Shown here: positions 48,849 through 57,934 of the stretch, piece by piece
Layout of the letters: every line of letters begins with the position of its first letter
How positions within the stretch are numbered: the first letter of the stretch is position 1
Source of the DNA: Rhizobium sp. BK316
GTDB lineage: Bacteria; Pseudomonadota; Alphaproteobacteria; Rhizobiales; Rhizobiaceae
NCBI RefSeq assembly: GCF_014193695.1
Contig: NZ_JACHZR010000001.1
Coordinates: 223,309 to 287,308, forward strand
DNA: 64,000 bases
Reading direction: 5' to 3'
Position numbers and translations under genes: made by a program
The notes under the pieces: model-generated
Seen by the model: the letters and a program-made list of their open reading frames with translations, nothing else
The model's database searches: none
What the model was told of the DNA's origin: nothing

Positions 48849-48972
48849 TGTTCCTCCCTCGTCCTCTAAATCGACGCCAAGCCTAGTTGGATATGCGAGA
48901 TTGTCAATAAAGAAGATGTGGCCGCAGATTTGCCCATCGCCGTCGCCACAGAATTCTATGGAGGAAACTCAA

Positions 48973-49046
48973 GATAATTCGCGATAATTTCGATTTTTAT
49001 TCTGCCTTTCGCATTGGCTTTCGGAGAGATGATAGCTAAATTATCG
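48973..49046. promoter_or_regulatory. GATAATT repeats in the dehydratase/dehydrogenase promoter
   Basis: GATAATTCG at 48973, CGATAATTT at 48982 (direct repeat) and an inverted copy AAATTATCG at 49038 lie in the 220-base divergent promoter. They probably form the operator of a local regulator, most likely the GntR gene at 50122. Confidence 0.5.
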
Positions 49047-49068
49047 ATAAAACGAGATGGAGCGAAGC

Positions 49069-50094
49069 ATGGCGGAGAGCGAGCGAAGGCGGATAGGGGT
49101 CATCGGCGCCGGTTGGGTCAGCGAGTATCACCTGCCGGCTTGGATGAAGCAGTCGGCCCGTGCTGAGGTCGTCGCGATCGCCGACCCTTCAGCGGAAGCC
49201 CGCACGGCCAGAAGCAGGACTTTCGGTATCCCTCGCAATTATGAGAGCGCGCAGGATATGTTGACCGAGGAAACACTGGATGCCGTCGATATATGTGCCC
49301 CGCGTGAGGCCCATGTGGAGCTTGTGCGGCTAGCGGCTGCGAAGAGCATCGATATTCTCTGCCAGAAGCCCTTGGCGCCCGATTACGATCAGGCGGTCGC
49401 CCTCGTTACCGGTCTGCCCTCATCGATCCGGCTGATGGTGCATGAGAACTGGCGGTTTCGCGCCTATTACCGCTGGCTGAAGGCATGGCTGCAGGAGGGG
49501 TTTGCCGGCGAGATCAGGCAGGTTCAATTCGAATTTTTCTCGAGCGGCATGATCGCCGATGCCGAGGGGAACAGGCCGGCGCTCATCCGCCAGCCGTTTT
49601 TCCGCAGGCAGCAGCGTCTGCTGGTCATGGAGGTGATGATCCATCACCTGGATACGCTTCGCTACCTGTTTGGCGAGATGGAGGTGGTTGCCGCACGGCT
49701 CGAGCGCAGCAATGACGATATTATTGCCGAGGATGTCGCTGCTGTCGTTCTGCGCCGTCTGGACGACGGGGTGATCGTCACTGTAAATGCCAATCTCGCA
49801 GTGCATGGTGCGCCCCCGGCGCCGCGGGATCATTTGCGGATCTTCGGTACGCAGGCCACGCTGGAACTGAATGGAAACCGTCTTTCGGCAAAGGGTAATG
49901 TCCCGCGCGTGGAGGAGTTCGATGCGGATGCTGTCTATCAGGGTGCTTATGATGCAACGATCGCGCACTTTCTCGACGGGCTGGACGGCCGGGCGGCGAT
50001 GGAGACGGTGCCTGACGATAATCTGAAGACGCTGGCGCTGGTCGAAGAGATCTATAGGCTGAGCCGGTTCGACCCTGAATACAAACCGCGATAA
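49069..50094 (+). CDS. Gfo/Idh/MocA-family NAD(P)-dependent sugar dehydrogenase
   Basis: Cytoplasmic oxidoreductase, 341 aa from ATG 49069 (GGAG 6 bases before). Rossmann motif RIGVIGAGWVSEYHLPAW; catalytic Lys in the family EKP-like motif, here CQKPLAPDY; and HHLDTLRYLFGE in the C-terminal domain. It likely oxidises a sugar to its lactone, the step before the lactonase-like and IlvD/Edd genes. Cotranscribed with the GntR gene 27 bases downstream. Confidence 0.85.
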   Translation: MAESERRRIGVIGAGWVSEYHLPAWMKQSARAEVVAIADPSAEARTARSRTFGIPRNYESAQDMLTEETLDAVDICAPREAHVELVRLAAAKSIDILCQKPLAPDYDQAVALVTGLPSSIRLMVHENWRFRAYYRWLKAWLQEGFAGEIRQVQFEFFSSGMIADAEGNRPALIRQPFFRRQQRLLVMEVMIHHLDTLRYLFGEMEVVAARLERSNDDIIAEDVAAVVLRRLDDGVIVTVNANLAVHGAPPAPRDHLRIFGTQATLELNGNRLSAKGNVPRVEEFDADAVYQGAYDATIAHFLDGLDGRAAMETVPDDNLKTLALVEEIYRLSRFDPEYKPR

Positions 50095-50121
50095 GATGGC
50101 CCGCCGCCGGAGGACCTATTC

Positions 50122-50793
50122 ATGCAGACGCTCAATGATATCAGTGAAGACGAGATCGAACACGACGATCTGAGCATTGCGCGTGCGCTCGAAGAAGACA
50201 TCATCTTCGGGCGGCTGGCGCCCGGCACGCGTCTGACCGAGGACACGCTGCTCGCGCGCTTCCACGTCACGCGGCATTTTGCCCGTCAAGCGATCGTCCA
50301 GCTGGAGACGATGGGCATCGTCGTGCGCGAGCGCAACAAGGGCGCCACTGTGCGCTCGCTGACGCCGCGGCAGGTGCAGGAGATTTATGACGTGCGCGAA
50401 CTGCTCCAAAGGCAAGCCGCACTCTGGATTCCGCTACCGGCGCCCGACGAGCTGATCGCGGAATTGACGGCCCTGCATGAGGAGCATGGACGGCACGTCG
50501 AAGCCGGCTATCTTCGCGGTGTGCACGAGACGAACGACAAGTTCCACCTCACACTCTTTAGCGCCTGCGGCAATTCCCATCTCGTCCAGTCGATCGAGCT
50601 TTACATGCGCCTCAGCCTGCCGGTGCGCGCCAACTCGATGTCGAGCAAGGAATCCCTGCGGATCTCGCATGAGCATCACCGGCTGATGATCGAGATGCTG
50701 AAGGGCAGGGATAACTGGGTTCTGGCCCAGCTCTGCGTCGATCACCTGCAGCCGAGCAAGAAGCGCTATCTCGCGTATGTGAGCGAACACTGA
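50122..50793 (+). CDS. GntR-family (FCD) transcriptional regulator
   Basis: Regulator of 223 aa. The winged helix (residues about 20-85) contains LTEDTLLARFHVTRHFARQAIVQLE, and the FCD ligand domain follows with its His residues in HETNDKFHLTLFSACGNSH and ISHEHHRLMIEML. Ends four bases from the kinase stop on the other strand. Probable controller of the sugar-oxidation genes on both sides. Confidence 0.88.
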   Translation: MQTLNDISEDEIEHDDLSIARALEEDIIFGRLAPGTRLTEDTLLARFHVTRHFARQAIVQLETMGIVVRERNKGATVRSLTPRQVQEIYDVRELLQRQAALWIPLPAPDELIAELTALHEEHGRHVEAGYLRGVHETNDKFHLTLFSACGNSHLVQSIELYMRLSLPVRANSMSSKESLRISHEHHRLMIEMLKGRDNWVLAQLCVDHLQPSKKRYLAYVSEH

Positions 50794-50797
50794 GGCG

Positions 50798-51748
50798 CTA
50801 AACGGATTGGTCAGCGGTCATATCGGCCGCTTTCGTTGGAACGACATCCCCCAGCAAGGCCGCAACCTCGCCGCGATCGGGGGCACCAAGCCGTCCGCCG
50901 AAGACGCCGCATTTCAGCGCTGCTGCGGCTGAGGCCATTCGGATGGCGGCGTCGGTCGGCAATCCCTCTGTTATCGCCAGCGCATAGGCGCCATGGAAGA
51001 TGTCTCCGGCGGCGAGTGTGTCGATCGTTTTGACCCGAAATGCCGGCATATGGACGATATCGCCTGCCTCTTCGTCCCACCAATAGCTGCCGCGCTCTCC
51101 AGCCGTGACGACGACCAAAGCCTGCGGATACTGCTTCTTCAGAAACGGTACCATGGCGGCGGGATCGTCGATCAGCGACAGGCTTTGGGCCGCGGGTTCG
51201 GAAAAGATGATGTGATCGGCATGTCTCGCCAGCATGTCGATGACGTGAGGCGGTGCGACATCGCCGTCGAGGATTGCGGGCTTGCCGGCTTCTCTTGCGG
51301 CCTTCAGCACCTTGAGGGCGAGGGCGGGCCAGCGCACGTCCACCAGCACGGCATCGAATGCGGCGAGATCGTCAGCCGTCACGTCCCTCACATTTTCATG
51401 CAGGCGCGGATCATAGAAGGGAACGATCAACCGCTCTCCGTCGTCGTCGACGAGGATTGACGAAACGGCCGAGCGCGTGCTGGTAACCCGGACACTGCCG
51501 CTGACATCGATACCGGCCTGTTCCAGCTCCGATAGGATCTGCTGACCGGCCTGATCGTCACCGACGGCACCCCAGAGGCTTGCCATCCCGCCGAGGCGGA
51601 CAATGGCGTAAGCGGCGCTGGAGGCCATTCCCTCGGCCACCTGCAGCATCTCATAGGGCAGGACCTTACCCGGCGTCTGCGGAATTGCACGGACACGAAA
51701 CAGCGTATCGAGCACGGCGGCACCGACACACAGGACGTGGTGCGGCAT
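50798..51748 (-). CDS. PfkB-family sugar kinase
   Basis: Ribokinase-like ATP-dependent kinase, 316 aa from ATG 51748. The ATP/catalytic motif is DTLAAGDIFHGAYA, with catalytic Asp; Ala replaces the first Gly of the usual GAGD, which the family pattern allows. The N-terminal PGKVLPYEMLQVAEGMASSAAYAIVR is a typical sugar-binding region. Last gene of the importer operon; 2-keto-3-deoxygluconate or a related keto acid is a reasonable substrate guess. Confidence 0.82.
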   Translation of the reverse strand: MPHHVLCVGAAVLDTLFRVRAIPQTPGKVLPYEMLQVAEGMASSAAYAIVRLGGMASLWGAVGDDQAGQQILSELEQAGIDVSGSVRVTSTRSAVSSILVDDDGERLIVPFYDPRLHENVRDVTADDLAAFDAVLVDVRWPALALKVLKAAREAGKPAILDGDVAPPHVIDMLARHADHIIFSEPAAQSLSLIDDPAAMVPFLKKQYPQALVVVTAGERGSYWWDEEAGDIVHMPAFRVKTIDTLAAGDIFHGAYALAITEGLPTDAAIRMASAAAALKCGVFGGRLGAPDRGEVAALLGDVVPTKAADMTADQSV

Positions 51749-51774
51749 CCTGCTAGTGTGCGGCGAGGGCGGCC

Positions 51775-52830
51775 TCAAACGCGTCTACCAGTCGACTTGT
51801 CGAAAAGGTGGACATTTGCCGGATCGATCGAGATCGTGACGGTGTCGCCGTAAGCAATCGCAAGTCGTTCACGGAAGAGGCAGGAAATCTGTTCGCCGTT
51901 GCAGTCCAGCTTGGCAAAGATTTCCGACCCGGTTCCCTCAACGATTTCGGCGCGGCCGGTAATTCCCCCTTGGCTGGCGCGGATATGCTCGGGACGGATG
52001 CCATAGACCAGCCGGCCTGCGGGCGGTGCACTCTTGATGTTTTCGGGCAGCGGCAGGGTCAGGCCTTTTTCCGTGCGGAAAACACCCTCTTCGACCCTGC
52101 CATCGATGAAGTTCATCGACGGTGAGCCGATAAAGCCGGCAACGAAGAGATTGGCCGGCCGGTCGTAGAGTTCCAGCGGAGCGCCGACCTGCTCGATCAC
52201 GCCATCATGCAGCACGACGATCTTGTCGGCCATCGTCATCGCTTCGATCTGGTCATGGGTGACATAGATCGTCGTCGTCTTGATGCGCTGGTGCAGCGAT
52301 TTGATTTCGGCGCGCATCTGCACGCGCAGCTTGGCATCGAGATTGGAAAGTGGTTCGTCAAACAGGAAGACCTGAGGATCGCGCACCAGAGCGCGGCCCA
52401 TGGCGACGCGCTGGCGCTGCCCGCCCGAGAGCTGCTTCGGGAAGCGGTCGAGCAGCTTTTCGAGGCCGAGGATACCGGCTGCTTTGTTGACCCGTTCTGA
52501 AATCTCCGAGGCGTCTGCCTTCTTCAGCTTCAGGGCAAAGCCCATATTGTCGGCGACGCTCATGTGCGGGTAGAGCGCATAGTTCTGGAAAACCATCGCT
52601 ATATCCCGGTCGCGTGCCCGCAGGTGGCTGACATCGCGAGAGCCGATCCGGATCTCGCCGTCGCTCATCTCCTCGAGACCGGCAATCATGCGAAGCAGGG
52701 TGGACTTGCCGCAGCCGGAGGGGCCGACCAGGACGACGAATTCTCCGTCGGCGATATCGACGCTGATATCGCTGATGACGTTGACAGCACCGAAGCGCTT
52801 CTGGACGTTTCGAATATTCACATTGGCCAT
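51775..52830 (-). CDS. Sugar ABC transporter ATP-binding protein (UgpC/MalK-like)
   Basis: ATPase of a CUT1 sugar importer, 351 aa. Walker A GPSGCGKST, signature LSGGQRQR, Walker B VFLFDEP and switch His in YVTHDQIEAM. The C-terminal TOBE-type regulatory domain (YGIRPEHIRAS) is present. Follows the permease by 25 bases. Confidence 0.92.
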   Translation of the reverse strand: MANVNIRNVQKRFGAVNVISDISVDIADGEFVVLVGPSGCGKSTLLRMIAGLEEMSDGEIRIGSRDVSHLRARDRDIAMVFQNYALYPHMSVADNMGFALKLKKADASEISERVNKAAGILGLEKLLDRFPKQLSGGQRQRVAMGRALVRDPQVFLFDEPLSNLDAKLRVQMRAEIKSLHQRIKTTTIYVTHDQIEAMTMADKIVVLHDGVIEQVGAPLELYDRPANLFVAGFIGSPSMNFIDGRVEEGVFRTEKGLTLPLPENIKSAPPAGRLVYGIRPEHIRASQGGITGRAEIVEGTGSEIFAKLDCNGEQISCLFRERLAIAYGDTVTISIDPANVHLFDKSTGRRV

Positions 52831-52855
52831 GTTGGTTGTCCTTTGAATGCCTGGG

Positions 52856-53677
52856 TCAGCCGCCCTTGACGGCGCCAGCCGTCAGGCCTGCTACGATCTG
52901 CTTTTGCGCGAACATCGTCAGCACGAGCACGGGCAAGGTGACGATGAGCGCAGCCGCGGCAAGCGGCCCCCAGCTGACCTGCTCGAACGACAGCATGTTA
53001 TAGACAGCGACGGGCAGGGTTCTCGTTTCGCGACTTGCAAGCACGATGCCGAACACGAAGTTGTTCCAGGAGAAGATGACGGACAGGATGAAGGCGACCA
53101 CGATGCCGGGTTTTGCGATCGGCAGCGCCACCAGGCGGAAGACCTGCCAGGATGTCGCCCCGTCGATACTGGCAGCTTCCTCAAGCTCCATCGGTGTCGT
53201 CTCGAAGTAACCGATCATGATCCAGACGACGATCGGCACGGTCACCACCAGATGGATGATGATCTGCGGCCAGAGCGTTCCGAGAAGATCGAGCCACTGG
53301 AACAATAGGAAAAGCGGGATGAGGAATGACAGGCCGGGCGTCATGCGGGCGATCATGATCACCATGGCCGACCGCTCCGCTTTCAGCCGTGCGATGCCGT
53401 AGCCGGCAGGCACGCCGATCAGCAGCGCAAGCAGCGTCGCCCCGCCGGTCACCAGGATCGAATTCCAGAAATAGAGGAAGAAATTGTTCTCCTCGAAGAC
53501 CTTCATGTAGTTCGACCACGCGAAGCGCTCGGGGATGAAGATCGGCGGATAGGCGCCGTTGTCGATTTCGTATTTCAGCGAGAGCGAAATCATCCAGAGG
53601 AAAAACAGGATGACCGGCGAGACCATGACGAGGGCGACAAACAACAGCCCGATACGGTCGATCGTTTTGCGCTTCAT
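52856..53677 (-). CDS. Sugar ABC transporter permease (MalG-like)
   Basis: CUT1 permease, 273 aa, six helices. EAA loop MELEEAASIDGATSWQVFRL, the classical form. Its start shares one base with the stop of the upstream permease (TGATG). Confidence 0.92.
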   Translation of the reverse strand: MKRKTIDRIGLLFVALVMVSPVILFFLWMISLSLKYEIDNGAYPPIFIPERFAWSNYMKVFEENNFFLYFWNSILVTGGATLLALLIGVPAGYGIARLKAERSAMVIMIARMTPGLSFLIPLFLLFQWLDLLGTLWPQIIIHLVVTVPIVVWIMIGYFETTPMELEEAASIDGATSWQVFRLVALPIAKPGIVVAFILSVIFSWNNFVFGIVLASRETRTLPVAVYNMLSFEQVSWGPLAAAALIVTLPVLVLTMFAQKQIVAGLTAGAVKGG

Positions 53678-54615
53678 CAGCGTGTCTCCATGTCGGACCA
53701 GTTGGCGCGCTGACGGACCATCATCAGCACGAAGGAAAGCGCGACGATGATGATGAAGAAGACAACCGCCATCGCCGATCCGTAGCCGATGTCGTAATAG
53801 GAAAAGGCAGTGTTATAGAGGTAGATGTTGATCGTCTCGGAGGCCGTGCCGGGGCCGCCCTGTGTCATCGCATAGATGATGTCGAAGCTTTTGACTGCAT
53901 CGATACTCCGGATGATGACACCGATCATCAGGAAGGGCGCGATCATCGGCAGAGTCAGGTAGCGGAATTTCTGCCAGGCGTTTGCCCCGTCGATCTCGGC
54001 ACTCTCATAGGGTTCGCGGGGAACGGCTGCGAGGCCACCCAGAACGATGAGCATGATCAGCGGTGTCCATTGCCAGGTTTCGACCAGCACGAGCGAGGGA
54101 ATGACGCTGTTCTGATTATAGATCCATTCTTGCGGCCCGATGCCGATCAAGGAGAGCAGGTAGTTCAGCACGCCGAGCTGCGGGTGGAACATCATGGTCC
54201 AGACCAGCGCGATCGCGACGGGCGTCGCCATCATCGGCATGACGAAGACGCCGCGCAGCAACCCGCGGAACGGAAACTGCGCGTCGAAGATCAGGGCTGC
54301 GAGCGTGCCCAGAAACAAGGGGGCAACGACCGCAAGCAGCGTATAGAGCGCCGTGTGCCAAAGAGACTCCCAGAAGCGCATGTCCACCAGCAGCCGGGTA
54401 TAGTTGTCCAGCCCTGCAAAAACGACCGATTGGCCCAGCGTCCAACTGTTCACGCTCATCCAGAGCGTGAACACCCAGGGGAATACGATGACCGCGGCAA
54501 TGACGACCAGTGCCGGGACGACGAAGGGCCAGTAGTTCGGAGCAAGCCTGCCAGGCTTGCTCCTTCCGTTTGCGGTGCTCTTCGACCGCGTGGTTTCCAT
54601 GCTCACGGACGCCAT
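53677..54615 (-). CDS. Sugar ABC transporter permease (MalF-like)
   Basis: CUT1 permease, 312 aa, six helices after a cytoplasmic tail. EAA loop REPYESAEIDGANAWQKFRYL. Start overlaps the binding-protein stop (TAATG), and its stop overlaps the next gene, so three genes are coupled. Confidence 0.92.
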   Translation of the reverse strand: MASVSMETTRSKSTANGRSKPGRLAPNYWPFVVPALVVIAAVIVFPWVFTLWMSVNSWTLGQSVVFAGLDNYTRLLVDMRFWESLWHTALYTLLAVVAPLFLGTLAALIFDAQFPFRGLLRGVFVMPMMATPVAIALVWTMMFHPQLGVLNYLLSLIGIGPQEWIYNQNSVIPSLVLVETWQWTPLIMLIVLGGLAAVPREPYESAEIDGANAWQKFRYLTLPMIAPFLMIGVIIRSIDAVKSFDIIYAMTQGGPGTASETINIYLYNTAFSYYDIGYGSAMAVVFFIIIVALSFVLMMVRQRANWSDMETR

Positions 54616-55946
54616 TATCCCTCGCTGCGCGCCAATACGGGTTCGAACTGCGCCGTAGCGTTCTTGAGTTCTGCTGCCGGATCGGCGCCGCTGATCATGT
54701 TGGTGAGGCCGACGCCATAAATGTCACGGAACTCGGTGACCGGAATGATGACCGGCAGGGCGAGCTGAGAAACCTTCGCCGAACCGGCAACGGCGTCGAC
54801 CCAGGCGCTCGGCATCGTGACGCCTTCGCGAACCTTCGCATCCTCGAGAACAGAGTTGCGGAACGGAACGCCGGCACCTGCCTGCAGAAGGCGCGCACCC
54901 ATGTCGTGGGAGACGACCCACTGGCAGAACAGGTAGGCCGCTTCCTTGTTCTTGCTTGCCGCCGTCACGCCGATACCGTCGCCGGTCGTTGCGGCAGCCT
55001 GGGCCTTCGGTCCCTTCGGCATGATGCCGTAGCCGACCTTGCCGACAACGCGGGACTTTTCAGGGTTCTCGATCGGCGGAGCAAAGCCGACGCCGTCAAG
55101 CCACATGCCGACCTTGCCCTGAAGGAACGCCGACTGCGCTTCGGCCCAGTTGAAGCCGGAAACGCCGACGGGTGCCGCCTTCGTCATCAGGCGCTGATAC
55201 ATCTTGGCCGCCTCGACGGCTTCGTCAGACGTCGTGCGAAGCTTGCCATCCGGGCCAAGCGGTGTCGAACCATAGCCGAGCAGCAAGGTCGTCCAGACCG
55301 GAACGTTGGCATTCTTGAGGCCGCGAGCGACGAAGCCGTACGTATTAGAAGATTTATCGGTCAGGGCTTCCGCCGCGTTGACCATTTCGTCGAAGGTCGA
55401 AGGATAGGAAAGCCCCTTCTTTTCGAACAGGTCCTTGTTCCAATAGACGATCCAGTAATCCACCGAGAAGGGAAGGGAGCGCAGTACGCCCTTTGAATCC
55501 TTGGCGAACTGCATGCCGGCCTCAGCAAAATCGCTCTCGACCAGCGACGGATCGGTCAGCGACGGATCCTTGACGAAGCCGCTGATGTCGGCAAGCCAGC
55601 CGCCCTTTTCGAACTGGCGCTTCTGGACGTGGTAGCTGAGGTGGACGACGTCGAAGCTCGGCTTGCCGGAGCTGAGCTCGATCGTCGTCTTCTGACGCTG
55701 CTGCTGCTCGGGCGTCGCTTCGGCATTGACCTTGATGCCGGTCAGCGCTTCGAATTCGCTCAGATATTTGAGGATCGTTTCGCTGCGCGGGCTCTTGACG
55801 AGATTGACCTCGAGTGTCGTGCCGGCAAAACGCTTCCAGTCGACAGCTGCCGAAGCAGGCTTGATGCCGAGCAGCCCTGCAGCACCGATCGCTGCTGAAC
55901 CCGCCAGGAAGTTTCGACGCGTGGGACGAATGAATGAAGATGACAT
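54615..55946 (-). CDS. Sugar ABC transporter binding protein with Tat-type signal
   Basis: Extracytoplasmic solute-binding protein family 1, 443 aa from ATG 55946 (GGAGGAG site). The N-terminus has a twin-arginine motif, RPTRRNFLAGSAA, before a hydrophobic stretch ending KPASAA, so export in folded form is likely. The rest has the family layout (KFAGTTLEVNLVKSPRS region to AAYLFCQWVVS). Cargo unknown. No hairpin separates it from the permease genes. Confidence 0.9.
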   Translation of the reverse strand: MSSSFIRPTRRNFLAGSAAIGAAGLLGIKPASAAVDWKRFAGTTLEVNLVKSPRSETILKYLSEFEALTGIKVNAEATPEQQQRQKTTIELSSGKPSFDVVHLSYHVQKRQFEKGGWLADISGFVKDPSLTDPSLVESDFAEAGMQFAKDSKGVLRSLPFSVDYWIVYWNKDLFEKKGLSYPSTFDEMVNAAEALTDKSSNTYGFVARGLKNANVPVWTTLLLGYGSTPLGPDGKLRTTSDEAVEAAKMYQRLMTKAAPVGVSGFNWAEAQSAFLQGKVGMWLDGVGFAPPIENPEKSRVVGKVGYGIMPKGPKAQAAATTGDGIGVTAASKNKEAAYLFCQWVVSHDMGARLLQAGAGVPFRNSVLEDAKVREGVTMPSAWVDAVAGSAKVSQLALPVIIPVTEFRDIYGVGLTNMISGADPAAELKNATAQFEPVLARSEG

Positions 55947-55998
55947 GCTGCTCTCCTCCTCTTGTGTGGCCTGCGATCTCCTCACCGCAGGCGTCAAT

Positions 55999-56658
55999 CT
56001 AAATTCTCAGCGCGCGACTTCGCGCGTGGTTGATATGTGCGGCAAGGGCATCGACGGCCTCTTGCGCATTTCTTCGTTCAATCGCCTCCAGCACACGAAG
56101 ATGCTCTCCCATGACGGGGCCGACGCGCCCGTCGATGCGGAAGCGTTCCTGGCTGATCAGGCGCATCTTGATCGAGTTGACGCGGTAGGCATTGGAAATG
56201 ATCGTGTTGCCCAGCGCGTCGATAAAGGCATCATGCATACCCCAGTCGACAGCCTGGGCGTGGGCTTCCAGTTCATGCGAATGATTGCCACCCTCGATCG
56301 CCGCCACGATCTCGCGATGCTCTTTCAGGAGTGCCGCAATCGTCTCGTCGCTTGCCGTCTCCGTGAAGATCCCGACGGCTTCCTTTTCGAGGAAAAGCCG
56401 GAGCTGGAAGGCTTCGCGGATGAGATTGAGGTCGATATGGGCAATCTGCAGGCCGCGCTGCGGCACGGTCTTGATAAGGCCCTCGGCTTCAAGCCGCGGA
56501 ATGAGCTCGCGAATGGCGCCGAGCGTCAGGCCGGTCAGCTCGACAAGCCTGCGCTGGGAGACGAATTGCCCGGGACGGACGTCACGCGCAAGCAGATGCC
56601 GGGTAAAGCTCTCATAAGCTTTCTCTCTCAGCGTCGGCTGCTCGTCAGCTCCATCCAT
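55999..56658 (-). CDS. GntR-family (FCD) transcriptional regulator
   Basis: 219 aa from ATG 56658 (GAGGAGAA site); ATG 56676 is possible. DNA-binding region FVSQRRLVELTGLTLGAIRELI, then an FCD domain with HDAFIDALGNTIISNAYR and GEHLRVLEAIERRN. Located between the DapA-family gene and the importer in one operon, so it probably controls that operon. 52 bases separate it from the binding-protein gene. Confidence 0.87.
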   Translation of the reverse strand: MDGADEQPTLREKAYESFTRHLLARDVRPGQFVSQRRLVELTGLTLGAIRELIPRLEAEGLIKTVPQRGLQIAHIDLNLIREAFQLRLFLEKEAVGIFTETASDETIAALLKEHREIVAAIEGGNHSHELEAHAQAVDWGMHDAFIDALGNTIISNAYRVNSIKMRLISQERFRIDGRVGPVMGEHLRVLEAIERRNAQEAVDALAAHINHARSRALRI

Positions 56659-56681
56659 CGGGTTCTCCTCGTACATAAGCG

Positions 56682-57563
56682 CTATGCTGCCTTTGTTCGA
56701 AAAAGTGCGTCAAAGGCAAGGGCAAGCTCGCGCCTGCCGTCGGCGGAGATTGACGTCAAGGGCGGGCGAACCGCAAGCCATGTATCATCGCCCGTCATCT
56801 TTGACACCATGACTTTCACCGCCGGCGTGACAGGATGTTTGAGAAGCTCTGAGACGAAGCCTTCGACGCGCGGATCGTCATCACCGTCGACGGCCATCGC
56901 CCGCACTTCGTGCGGCGCAAAATTGGCCATGCCCGAAATCGCACCCTGGCCGCCCATGCGCACACCCTTGGCGAGATGCCGCTCGTCGCCGATCAGGATG
57001 ATGAGGTCGCCATGCCGGCGCAGCAGCGCTTCCGTATAGGGCCAGTCGCCGGAGGAGTCCTTGACGCCGGTGACAATGGAGGGGAAGGCGGTTCGCAGGC
57101 GGCCAATCAGGTCAATACTCAAGGCAACCATCGTTACCGAAGGAATATTATAGACCAGCACGTCGCGAGCCGTGTCGCCCAGGCGCGCAAACACATCCGC
57201 AAACCAGGCAAAGAGGCCGTCGTCGCTGACATTCTTGAAATAGGAGGGCGGTGCGAGCAGGATGTTGCGCACACCCTTCGACAAGGCCTGCGACATCTGC
57301 TGGGCCGCATCTTCGGCTGCGTCGACGAGCACGCCGACGACGATCTGGCGGGGCTGAATGCCGGCGGCGATGAAAGTGGTGAGAATCCGCTCCCGCTCCT
57401 GGCCGCCGATGGAGGCGCCTTCACCCGTTGTCCCGAACAGGGTGACGCTGGCGCAACCCTCATCCAGGCTCCGCTTTGCCTGAGTGAGCATGACCTCTGC
57501 TGCAATCGCGCCGCTGCTCTCGAAAGGCGTCGCCAATGCGACCGACAAACCAAACCCCGTCAC
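56682..57563 (-). CDS. DapA/NAL-family aldolase or dehydratase
   Basis: Class I Schiff-base lyase of the dihydrodipicolinate synthase/N-acetylneuraminate lyase family, 293 aa. Substrate-carboxylate motif FGTTGEGAS, Tyr in VYNIPSVTM and Schiff-base Lys in VTGVKDSSGDW. GTG 57563 is chosen since AAGGAG lies 8 bases before; TTG 57566 is an alternative. Near a dehydrogenase, lactonase, dehydratase and kinase, a 2-keto-3-deoxy sugar acid aldolase or dehydratase role is the best guess. Confidence 0.82.
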   Translation of the reverse strand: MTGFGLSVALATPFESSGAIAAEVMLTQAKRSLDEGCASVTLFGTTGEGASIGGQERERILTTFIAAGIQPRQIVVGVLVDAAEDAAQQMSQALSKGVRNILLAPPSYFKNVSDDGLFAWFADVFARLGDTARDVLVYNIPSVTMVALSIDLIGRLRTAFPSIVTGVKDSSGDWPYTEALLRRHGDLIILIGDERHLAKGVRMGGQGAISGMANFAPHEVRAMAVDGDDDPRVEGFVSELLKHPVTPAVKVMVSKMTGDDTWLAVRPPLTSISADGRRELALAFDALFRTKAA

Positions 57564-57934
57564 CAATTGATCTCCTTCATGTCAGTGCAGGATGACTAAC
57601 ATGTCAGTTATGGAGTGTAAACCTGTTTGTGGTGAACGGTAGCCGGTTAATGTGAATGACCTGTGGATTATTGCAACGGTGCGCACGGGCCTGGCCATCG
57701 GCGGGGCATTGCTGCTGGTGTTGCGATAGGTGGGTTTGCAGGTGCGCGGCACTACAACGCGCCGGGAGGCTGGTTCTTTCGGCGCAGAGCGAAATGTCAC
57801 TGGCAGACGGCTGATGTCTCCATCAGCGGTTCGTTACGGCGGCGCATGATCGAGAAATGAAGGACCGCGAGCCTTATCTTTTGGGGAATCGGGGAGCGCA
57901 ATTTGGAGGATTGCGCTCGCTCTGACCTGCCGTC
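57564..57934. other. Intergenic stretch, probable promoter of the DapA-operon
   Basis: About 370 bases. The right end holds the GH39-like gene's stem-loop. The left part must hold the promoter of the minus-strand importer operon; TAACATGTCAGTTA at 57597-57610 is a weak candidate operator. A plus-strand frame at 57663-57860 has no ribosome site or recognisable protein. No other structure seen. Confidence 0.4.
57894..57918. terminator. Stem-loop after the GH39-like gene
   Basis: GAGCGCAAT and ATTGCGCTC form a perfect 9-bp stem around the loop TTGGAGG, 16 bases past the minus-strand stop at 57935. Probable terminator; no clear T-run. Confidence 0.6.

Noticed and set aside
47202..48869. Long open frame (555 codons) on the plus strand
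   Set aside because: It is the exact antisense of the IlvD/Edd gene, which carries the cluster cysteines. GC-rich codon bias keeps the antisense frame open; no family motif or ribosome site.
55726..57039. Plus-strand frame of 437 codons
   Set aside because: Overlaps the binding protein, GntR and DapA-family genes antisense; composition typical of a shadow frame.
57663..57860. 65-codon plus-strand frame in the DapA-operon promoter
   Set aside because: Lacks a ribosome site, and the translation has no family features.
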